A stretch of DNA of 42,438 nt from Novosphingobium sp. (GTDB taxonomy: Bacteria > Pseudomonadota > Alphaproteobacteria > Sphingomonadales > Sphingomonadaceae). Below, piece by piece: positions 26,657 to 33,385 of this stretch. The stretch's first letter is position 1; the number at the start of each line of letters is the position of its first letter. Location of the stretch: the NCBI RefSeq assembly GCF_024642085.1, contig NZ_JAHEBV010000019.1:2585-45022 (forward strand), read 5' to 3'. The notes under the pieces were generated by a model. It had not been told where the DNA came from. It was given only the letters and a program-made list of their open reading frames with translations, and made no database searches. The position numbers and the translations under genes are program-made.

Positions 26657-29497
26657 TCAATGTGCTGCCCCCCAGCTTTCCCCTGAACCGATCTCCACGC
26701 CTAACGCGACGGTCATCTCTACCGCAGGAGCGGCGGCGCCTTCCATCACTGTACGGATAACTGCGGACGCGGCGGCGACGTCCGCTTCGGGCAGTTCAAA
26801 CACCAGTTCGTCATGGACTTGCAGCAACATCCGGACATGGCCCAGACCGGCTGCTTCAAGCGCGGGCATCATCCGCGCCATGGCCCGCTTGATGATATCG
26901 GCCGCCGTGCCCTGGATCGGCGCGTTGATTGCCGCACGCTCGCTACCCTGGCGTTCGGCCTGCTGGCTGGACTTGATCCGCGGAAACCAGGTTTTTCGGC
27001 CAAACAGCGTTTCGGAAAAACCGCGCTCGCGCACTGCATCCAGCGTTTCGTGGATGTAGCGCTGAATCCCAGGGAAACGTTCGAAATAGCGGTCGATCAT
27101 CGCCTGGGCTTCGTCCGACGTCACTCCCAGCCGCCCGCCCAATCCCCAACGGCTGATGCCGTAAAGGATCGCGAAATTGATCGTCTTGGCCCGGCCGCGG
27201 GTGTCGCGGTTGACCTCTCCGAACATTTCCTGCGCGGTGCGGGCGTGAATATCCTCGCCATTGGCGAAAGCTTCCTTGAGCGCAGGTACATCGGCCATGT
27301 GTGCGGCCAGGCGCAGCTCGATCTGGCTGTAGTCGGCAGCCAGTAGTACGTTGCCTGGTTCCGCCACGAAGCAATCGCGGATCTGCCGGCCGATTTCGGT
27401 ACGGATCGGAATGTTCTGCAGGTTCGGATCGGTCGATGACAGGCGCCCGGTCTGCGCCCCGACCAGACTGTAGCTGGTATGGACCCTACCGGTAGCGGGG
27501 TTGATCGCTGCCTGCAGCGCCTCTGTATAGGTGGAGCGCAGCTTGGAGAGCTGACGGTATTCCAGCACCTTGTTGGCAATCGGCGCGCCTTCCGCGGCCA
27601 GACCTTCCAGCACCGACTGGTCGGTGGAATACTGCCCTGTCTTGCCCTTCTTGCCGCCTTTGTAGCCCAGCTTGTCGAACAGCACTTCGCCCAATTGCTT
27701 GGGACTGCCTATGGTAAAAGGCGTACCGGCAAGCCCGTGGATTTCCGTTTCCAGTGCGGCCATCTGCTCGGCAAAAGTTGCTGAAAGCCCGGCCAGCCGC
27801 TCACGGTCTACCTTGATGCCATGACGTTCCATCTGCGCCACCACCGGGATCAGCGGGCGGTCCACCCGTTCGTAGACTCGGGTGGCGCCTTCGTCTGACA
27901 GGCGCGGTTTGAGCACGCGGTGCAGCCGCCAGGTGACATCGGCATCCTCAGCGGCATATTGCGTGGCACGGTCCAGCGGGACCTCGCCAAAGGAAATTGC
28001 CTTCTTGCCGGTGCCGCAGATATCCTTGAAGGTCAGCGTGGCATGGCCAAGGTGGCGCACGGACAATTCATCCATGCCGTGGCCGCCGCCGATCCCGTCT
28101 TCGCTGCGTCCGGCGTCCAGATCGAAGCTGATGATCATGGTATCGTCGATTGGCGCAACCGATATGCCGTGGCGGGCAAGCACGTTGATATCATACTTGA
28201 TGTTCTGCCCGATCTTGAGCACCGCATCGCTTTCCAACAGCGGTTGCAGCAGGGCGATAGCGCGGGTCGTGCCAATCTGGGCAGGCCGCTCGGCAAACAT
28301 GTCGCTGCCGCCGTGGCCCAGAGGGATATAGCAGGCATCGTTCGGTCCCAGCGCCAGGCTGATCCCTGCCAGATCGGCACGCATCGCGTCGAGCGCCGAC
28401 GTTTCTGTGTCGATTGCCAGCACCCGCGCGGCAAAGGCGCGTTCGATCCACTGGACCAGCGCGGCCTCATCCTGGACGCAGGCATAGGCAGCGCGGTCAA
28501 CCGCCGGCATGGCGGCGAGCGGTTGGCGATTTCCCGAAAGTGCCGCCTGGGTGCCGGGCGTTACCGCTTTGGCCGGGTTGAGCTGGGTCGCGCGTTCCGG
28601 GCTGCCGCGTCCTTCGCCAAGACGCCGCAGCAGACTGGTAAAGCCATGTTCGGTCAGAAAGTGGATCAGCGGATCGGGGGGGATCGCATCCAGCTTCATG
28701 TCCTCGATCGGCAAGGGCAGCGCACAATCTTCCTTGAGCTGAACCAGCACGCGCGATAGCCGCGCCATATCGGCCTGTTCAATCAGACTTTCGCGCAGTT
28801 TCGACGGTTTCATGTCCCCGGCTGCGGCCAAGGCCGCTTCCAGGCCGCCGTGTTCCTGGATCAGCTTGGTTGCCGTCTTCGGGCCGATGCCGCGGATGCC
28901 GGGTACATTATCGACAGAATCGCCCATCAGCGCCAGCACATCGCCGACCAGTTCAGGCTTTACCCCGAACTTTTCCTCAACCTCGGCCACGTCGATCCGC
29001 TGGTTCTTCATGGTGTCAAGCATGTCGACACAGCCGCCGCCCTTGCCGCACTTGCCGACCAGCTGCATCAGGTCCTTGTCCGATGACACAATCGTCACGT
29101 CCCAGCCGCGTTCGGTCGCAGCGCGGGCATAGGATGCAATAAGATCGTCCGCTTCCAGCCCCTGCTCTTCAATGCAGGGCAGGCTGAAGGCGCGGGTGGC
29201 ATCGCGGATCAGGGGGAATTGCGGAACCAGATCCTCGGGCGGCGGGGGGCGATTCGCCTTGTACTGGTCGTAGATTTCGTTGCGGAACGAAATACTCGAT
29301 GCATCGAGAATCACCGCCAGATGTGTGGGGCCGTCCGCCTTGTTGAGATCGTCGGCCAGCTTCCACAGCATGGTCGTATAGCCATAGACCGCGCCAACCG
29401 GTGTACCTTGCGGGTTGGTCAGCGGCGGCAGGCGGTGATAAGCGCGAAAGATGTAGGCCGATCCATCGACCAGATAGAGATGCTGCTTGGGCTCCAT
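26657..29497 (-). CDS. polA: DNA polymerase I
   Basis: The 946-residue enzyme removes RNA primers and fills gaps in replication and repair. The 5'-3' exonuclease domain (about 1-300) is seen in LYLVDGSAYIFRAYH and ADDLIASYARAA with GDSVDNVPG. The 3'-5' proofreading site is intact (Asp363-Thr-Glu365 in LAIDTETSALDAM), unlike many bacterial Pol I enzymes. Polymerase motif A is DYSQIELRLAAH (Asp722), motif B RGRAKTINFAILYG with Phe in the O-helix, and motif C VHDELVFE (Asp896). The length and order match E. coli Pol I with small insertions. The ATG at 29497 has no ideal Shine-Dalgarno. Confidence 0.98.
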   Translation of the reverse strand: MEPKQHLYLVDGSAYIFRAYHRLPPLTNPQGTPVGAVYGYTTMLWKLADDLNKADGPTHLAVILDASSISFRNEIYDQYKANRPPPPEDLVPQFPLIRDATRAFSLPCIEEQGLEADDLIASYARAATERGWDVTIVSSDKDLMQLVGKCGKGGGCVDMLDTMKNQRIDVAEVEEKFGVKPELVGDVLALMGDSVDNVPGIRGIGPKTATKLIQEHGGLEAALAAAGDMKPSKLRESLIEQADMARLSRVLVQLKEDCALPLPIEDMKLDAIPPDPLIHFLTEHGFTSLLRRLGEGRGSPERATQLNPAKAVTPGTQAALSGNRQPLAAMPAVDRAAYACVQDEAALVQWIERAFAARVLAIDTETSALDAMRADLAGISLALGPNDACYIPLGHGGSDMFAERPAQIGTTRAIALLQPLLESDAVLKIGQNIKYDINVLARHGISVAPIDDTMIISFDLDAGRSEDGIGGGHGMDELSVRHLGHATLTFKDICGTGKKAISFGEVPLDRATQYAAEDADVTWRLHRVLKPRLSDEGATRVYERVDRPLIPVVAQMERHGIKVDRERLAGLSATFAEQMAALETEIHGLAGTPFTIGSPKQLGEVLFDKLGYKGGKKGKTGQYSTDQSVLEGLAAEGAPIANKVLEYRQLSKLRSTYTEALQAAINPATGRVHTSYSLVGAQTGRLSSTDPNLQNIPIRTEIGRQIRDCFVAEPGNVLLAADYSQIELRLAAHMADVPALKEAFANGEDIHARTAQEMFGEVNRDTRGRAKTINFAILYGISRWGLGGRLGVTSDEAQAMIDRYFERFPGIQRYIHETLDAVRERGFSETLFGRKTWFPRIKSSQQAERQGSERAAINAPIQGTAADIIKRAMARMMPALEAAGLGHVRMLLQVHDELVFELPEADVAAASAVIRTVMEGAAAPAVEMTVALGVEIGSGESWGAAH

Positions 29498-29841
29498 CCT
29501 AGCGGATTAGCAGGATGGACCGCGCAGGGTAAGCCGCCGGAGCTGACTTTTGCGGCGTGCTGGGTGAACAAAAATCGGATCGCCGCAGCATGGCGTCATA
29601 TCGGCGCCACAATTGACGGTTAGCCAAGGGATAGACCCAAAAACTGTGCATCATTGCGATGGCGCAGCGACTTGTGCTTGCATCCTCACACGAAGGGCAT
29701 TATTTGTCCGCGCGAAGTCTACTGATAAGGTAGGCTTTCCGTTCGGTCGCGCTTACCCGCCGCCCGGTGCAGGCTATCTGCCCAGGCTCAGGTAAAAGGT
29801 GGCCGCGCGTGGTCCACTCGCTGTTCTAAGGATACCAATTC
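29498..29841. other. 344-bp divergent intergenic region between polA and the lipoprotein gene
   Basis: No gene is supported. It must hold the polA promoter and that of the lipoprotein gene. For the latter TTGTCC (29704-29709) and TAAGGT (29726-29731) with a 16-bp spacer are the best plus-strand match and would give a leader of about 100 nt; AAGGA (29828-29832) is the ribosome-binding site. No repeat or strong hairpin was noticed. Confidence 0.4.
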
Positions 29842-30132
29842 ATGCGCAAGATCGTTATCGCTGCCGCCGCTGGCGCCGCTCTCGCTCTCTCGGCCTGCTC
29901 GGGCGAAAAGGCTGAAGACGCCGCTGTCGCCGCTTCGGAAGCTGCCACCGACGCCGCTGCCGCTGCTTCGGACGCTGCTGCCGACACCGCCGCGATGGGT
30001 TCGGCCGCTGCTGCCGACACCGCCGCTGCCGCTTCGGGCGCCGCTGACGCTGCTGCTGATTCGGCTACTGCCGCTTCGGGCGCTGCTGCTGACGCTGCTG
30101 CAGCTGCTGCGGATGCCGCCAAGAAGATGTAA
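29842..30132 (+). CDS. Small alanine-rich lipoprotein
   Basis: The 96-residue product has a lipoprotein signal ([19 protein letters not shown]) with lipobox LSAC and Cys at residue 19, so it would be diacylated and then N-acylated by Lnt. The mature part is about 60% Ala with Ser, Asp and Thr in repeats such as [21 protein letters not shown] and a basic KKM end, probably one long helix or coiled coil along the envelope, like Lpp or entericidin-type proteins. The ATG has AAGGA 9 bp upstream. A very strong terminator follows, as for abundant single-gene transcripts. Function is unknown. Confidence 0.75.
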   Translation: MRKIVIAAAAGAALALSACSGEKAEDAAVAASEAATDAAAAASDAAADTAAMGSAAAADTAAAASGAADAAADSATAASGAAADAAAAAADAAKKM

Positions 30133-30156
30133 TCTTCGCCGGCAGGCACAGAATTG

Positions 30157-30191
30157 GGGCGCGAAGGGCAACCTTCGCGCCCTTTTTCTTT
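30157..30191 (+). terminator. Rho-independent terminator of the lipoprotein gene
   Basis: GGGCGCGAAGG (30157-30167), loop GCAA, and CCTTCGCGCCC (30172-30182) form a perfect 11-bp stem followed by TTTTTCTTT. It is one of the strongest terminators in the window. Confidence 0.93.
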
Positions 30192-30218
30192 GCCGGCGCA
30201 ATCAAGGTATACCTAGCC

Positions 30219-30599
30219 ATGACAATCCGCACCTGGGCAAAGGCGTTGAAGCGTGATGCGCTGACGTTGTGGCTGGCCGCGCGCGATCCCCGCGTGGCAT
30301 GGTACGCCAAGGCACTGGCGGGCGCCGTGGCGGCCTATGCCTTCAGCCCGGTTGACCTCATTCCCGATTTCATTCCGGTGCTTGGTTATCTGGACGATCT
30401 GCTGATCGTTCCGGCAGGGATATGGCTTGCGGTAAGGATGATTGAGCCTGCCGTACTGGCAGATCTGCGCGGCAAGGCCGCCGTACTGGCCCAGCGACCG
30501 GTCAGCCGATTGGCTGCGGCTTTGATTGCTGGGCTGTGGCTGGCCCTGGCCGTGCTTGCGGCCAGACTTGCCTTGCCGCACGTGCGCCAAGGCGCTTGA
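30219..30599 (+). CDS. DUF1232 (YkvA-type) membrane protein
   Basis: The 126-residue product carries the DUF1232 hallmark [24 protein letters not shown] (about 42-65), an amphipathic/hydrophobic hairpin of unknown function, flanked by helices at about 30-42 and 98-118. The ATG at 30219 follows the lipoprotein terminator by only 28 bp, so it probably has its own promoter overlapping the terminator or depends on read-through. The C-terminal hydrophobic helix suggests membrane anchoring. Confidence 0.82.
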   Translation: MTIRTWAKALKRDALTLWLAARDPRVAWYAKALAGAVAAYAFSPVDLIPDFIPVLGYLDDLLIVPAGIWLAVRMIEPAVLADLRGKAAVLAQRPVSRLAAALIAGLWLALAVLAARLALPHVRQGA

Positions 30600-30635
30600 C
30601 TGGTTTAACCGCGCGATTAACACTGCGCCGGAATA

Positions 30636-30651
30636 GCCCCCGAACGGGGGC
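30636..30651 (+). other. Short GC hairpin just upstream of the kinase gene ribosome-binding site
   Basis: GCCCCC-GAAC-GGGGGC is a 6-bp stem directly followed by GAGAGGAG (30654-30661) and the ATG at 30668. It could tune translation initiation; no T-run follows. Confidence 0.35.
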
Positions 30652-30667
30652 CGAGAGGAGCTTCGGC

Positions 30668-32026
30668 ATGTCCCCCACCCCGGCCGATCTGCTGGCGCAA
30701 GGACTGACCCGCGCATTGGCGCGCGCCGGTCTGCCTGCGCCGGCAGGATTGGAACGGCTGTCCGGCGGCGCCAATATGGAAAGCTGGCGCTTCACCGCTG
30801 GCGCCGAGACCTTGATCCTGCGCCGCGCCGCAGCAGCCGAACTTATGGTCGGTAGGCCGATGGACCATGCTGCCGAAGCCAGCCTGATCCGGGCGGCACG
30901 GGCCGGCGGGGTCATGGCACCTGAAGTACTGGTTGACCTTGATCCCGAAGACCGGATCGGCAGCGGCTTCATCATGCGCGCAATGCCGGGAACGCCGGAT
31001 CCGCACGCGATTCTCGCCGCTGCCGATCCGGCCCCGCTGATTGGCGACATCGCCCGCGAACTGGCTGCGGTCCATAACCTGTCGGTTGATGGACTGCCCG
31101 CTCCGGTGATGGACACGTGTGCCGCCTTGTCCGATCTGAAGACACGGTTTCTGACCTATGGCGGCGACCGGCCGATTCTGGCCCTGGCCCTGCGCTGGCT
31201 GGAAAATAACCTGCCGCCCCCCGTCACGCCGCGGCTGGTACATGGTGATTTCCGGCTGGGAAATCTGCTGGTTGAAGTGGAAGGGCCGAACTGCGGCCGG
31301 CTGTCGGGCGTGCTCGATTGGGAACTGGCGCATCTGGGTGATCCGCATGAAGATCTGGCCTTTGGCTGCATGACTGTGTGGCGCTTTTCGCGCCCTGATC
31401 GCCCAGGATACGGGCTGACCACGCTTGACCAGCTGTTCGAAGCCTATGAAGCGGCGGGCGGCGTTACCATCAATCCGCAGCGGTTCCGCTTCTGGACTGT
31501 CTATCGCACGTTCTGGTGGGCGCTGGGCTGCCTGCAAATGGGCGGATACTGGCGCGACGGCCATGACCGTGCGGTGGAACGCGTCGTCGTGGCGCGGCGG
31601 ACCAGCGAACAGGAACTGGATCTGCTGCTGCTGCTGGAAGATCTGGCCCCCGAGGCGGAACGCAGCCGTCCGCTGCCGCCCCGCCAACACGTTATCCAAC
31701 CCGGCACCGGCGAACCCAATGGCAGCGAAGTGCTAGAGGCGGTGTCGGAATGGCTGGCCAGCGACATCAAGCCGCTTGTCAGCGGACGTGACAAGTTCAA
31801 CCTGGCCGTTGCACGCAATGCGCTGGGTATCGCCGCGCGCGAGCTTGCGCAGCGTCCAGCCGTGACCGACGCGGCCCTGTCTGCTGATCTGCTGGCCGGT
31901 ACAGCCGATCTGGCCACCCCCCGTTTGCTGGCCCGGCTGCGCCGCATGGCGCTGGACAAGCTGGCTGCCGATATGCCGAAATATCCTGCGCTGGAACTGG
32001 CGCGAATCCGCTGGGAAGGACTCTGA
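30668..32026 (+). CDS. Phosphotransferase (APH/ACAD10-11-like kinase) fused to a DUF6285 domain
   Basis: The 452-residue protein starts at ATG 30668 behind GAGAGGAG. Residues 1-330 form an aminoglycoside-phosphotransferase-fold kinase: LSGGANMESWRF nucleotide loop, catalytic HGD at 192-194 in LVHGDFRLGNLL, and metal-binding LDWELAHLGDPHEDLAF. Residues 355-452 match DUF6285 (EVLEAVSEWLASDIKPL, then NLAVARNALGIAARELA). In Pseudomonas levulinate catabolism a kinase (LvaA) and a small partner (LvaB) phosphorylate 4-hydroxyacyl-CoA; I infer that this protein is an LvaA-LvaB-type fusion. Only 3 bp separate it from the acyl-CoA dehydrogenase gene. The exact hydroxyacyl substrate is unknown, and antibiotic phosphorylation is unlikely. 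Confidence 0.85.
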   Translation: MSPTPADLLAQGLTRALARAGLPAPAGLERLSGGANMESWRFTAGAETLILRRAAAAELMVGRPMDHAAEASLIRAARAGGVMAPEVLVDLDPEDRIGSGFIMRAMPGTPDPHAILAAADPAPLIGDIARELAAVHNLSVDGLPAPVMDTCAALSDLKTRFLTYGGDRPILALALRWLENNLPPPVTPRLVHGDFRLGNLLVEVEGPNCGRLSGVLDWELAHLGDPHEDLAFGCMTVWRFSRPDRPGYGLTTLDQLFEAYEAAGGVTINPQRFRFWTVYRTFWWALGCLQMGGYWRDGHDRAVERVVVARRTSEQELDLLLLLEDLAPEAERSRPLPPRQHVIQPGTGEPNGSEVLEAVSEWLASDIKPLVSGRDKFNLAVARNALGIAARELAQRPAVTDAALSADLLAGTADLATPRLLARLRRMALDKLAADMPKYPALELARIRWEGL

Positions 32027-32029
32027 GAC

Positions 32030-33316
32030 ATGGACTTTGCACTGCCCCAAGACCTTGTCGCGTATCTGGACGAACTGGACGCGTTCATCGCTGCCGAGAT
32101 CAAGCCGCTGGAACAGCAGGACGACAATATCCGCTTTTTCGACCATCGCCGTGAATGGGCCCGAACCGATTTCGACGATGGCGGGTTGCCGCGCCCGGAA
32201 TGGGAGCAACTGCTGGTTGCCGCCAAACGCAAAGCGGACGCAGCAGGACACTGGCGCTTTTCGGCACCCAAGAAGTATGGCGGGAAGGATGGCTCAAACC
32301 TGTGGATGGCCGTTATCCGTGACCGCTTTGCGCAGAAGGGACTTGGCCTCCACAACGATCTTCAGAATGAACACTCGATCGTTGGCAACTTTCCGTTCGT
32401 TGCCATGTATGACGAGTTTGGCACCGAAGCACAGAAGGACGAGTTCATCCTTGGCGGCTTTTCCGGGGAGCGCCGCGTCGCCTTCGGCCTGACGGAGCCC
32501 GACCACGGCAGCGATGCTACCTGGATGGAAACCCACGCGGTGCCCTGCGAGCGCGATGGCGTCGCCGGGTGGCTGATCAACGGCGCCAAGATGTGGATCA
32601 CCGGGATGCATGCGGTCACCCATGTCGCGCTGTTTGCGCGGACCGGCGGCAACCCGGGCGACGCACGCGGGATCACCTGCTTTCTTACGCCGGTGCCGTC
32701 CCCGGGGTTGCAGATCAACGAATTCATGTGGACCTTCAATATGCCGACCGATCATGCGCGCTTCACGCTGAGCGATGTGTGGGTGCCGCATTCTGCCATT
32801 CTGGGCGAGGAGGGCCGCGGGCTTAGCCTGGCGCAAAGCTTTGTTCACCAGAACCGCATCCGCCAGGCGGCCAGTTCGCTGGGCGCGGCAACTTTTTGCG
32901 TTGAGGAATCGGTGCGCTATGCTCGGCAACGCAAGCCGTTTGGCAAGGCATTGGCCGAAAACCAGGGCATCCAGTTTCCGCTGGTCGAACTTGCGACCCA
33001 GTGTGAAATGCTGCGGATGCTGATCTACAAGACGGCGTGGGACATGGACCAGATGCCCCACAAAGAGATTGAACACGCGCTGTCCGACAAGATTTCGATG
33101 TGCAATTACTACGCCAACCGGCTGGTCTGCGAGGCCGCCGACCGGGCCATGCAGGTCCACGGGGGGATCGGCTATTCACGCCACAAGCCGTTTGAACATA
33201 TCTTCCGTCACCATCGCCGCTACCGCATCACCGAAGGCGCGGAAGAGATTCAGATGCGCAAGGTAGGCGCCTATCTGTTCGGCTATTTGGGACCGCGCAA
33301 AGCGCTTTATGGCTGA
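32030..33316 (+). CDS. Acyl-CoA dehydrogenase, ACAD10/11 (LvaC)-like
   Basis: The 428-residue FAD enzyme has AFGLTEPDHGSDAT for FAD and substrate binding, the central beta domain (GAKMWITGMHAVTHVALFAR), the C-terminal helical domain with RQRKPFGKALAENQGIQFPL, and a catalytic-type Glu402 in ITEGAEEIQMRKV. The block MQVHGGIGYSRHKPFEHIFRHHRRYRI is typical of the ACAD10/11 branch. Coupled 3 bp downstream of the kinase fusion, it would act on the 4-phosphoacyl-CoA made by the kinase, eliminating phosphate on the way to a beta-oxidation intermediate. That role follows known LvaC and ACAD11 chemistry and is inferred here. Confidence 0.92.
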   Translation: MDFALPQDLVAYLDELDAFIAAEIKPLEQQDDNIRFFDHRREWARTDFDDGGLPRPEWEQLLVAAKRKADAAGHWRFSAPKKYGGKDGSNLWMAVIRDRFAQKGLGLHNDLQNEHSIVGNFPFVAMYDEFGTEAQKDEFILGGFSGERRVAFGLTEPDHGSDATWMETHAVPCERDGVAGWLINGAKMWITGMHAVTHVALFARTGGNPGDARGITCFLTPVPSPGLQINEFMWTFNMPTDHARFTLSDVWVPHSAILGEEGRGLSLAQSFVHQNRIRQAASSLGAATFCVEESVRYARQRKPFGKALAENQGIQFPLVELATQCEMLRMLIYKTAWDMDQMPHKEIEHALSDKISMCNYYANRLVCEAADRAMQVHGGIGYSRHKPFEHIFRHHRRYRITEGAEEIQMRKVGAYLFGYLGPRKALYG

Positions 33317-33350
33317 ATGACATAGCGCTTCATTTTGTCCCCTGTCCCGT

Positions 33351-33375
33351 GTTAGCCCCCTTGCCAACGGCTAAC
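33351..33375 (+). other. Inverted repeat in the leader of the DUF305 fusion gene
   Basis: GTTAGCC (33351-33357) and GGCTAAC (33369-33375) are a perfect 7-bp inverted repeat with an 11-base loop, immediately before the GGGAGAGAG ribosome-binding site. It could be an operator or a translational control hairpin. Confidence 0.4.
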
Positions 33376-33385
33376 AGGGAGAGAG

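Noticed and set aside
30668..32026. Aminoglycoside resistance phosphotransferase
   Set aside because: The kinase fold is shared, but the DUF6285 extension and the coupled acyl-CoA dehydrogenase point to acyl-CoA metabolism.
33351..33375. Terminator after the acyl-CoA dehydrogenase gene
   Set aside because: The GTTAGCC/GGCTAAC stem has an 11-base loop and no T-run, and lies against the next ribosome-binding site; it is kept only as a leader repeat.
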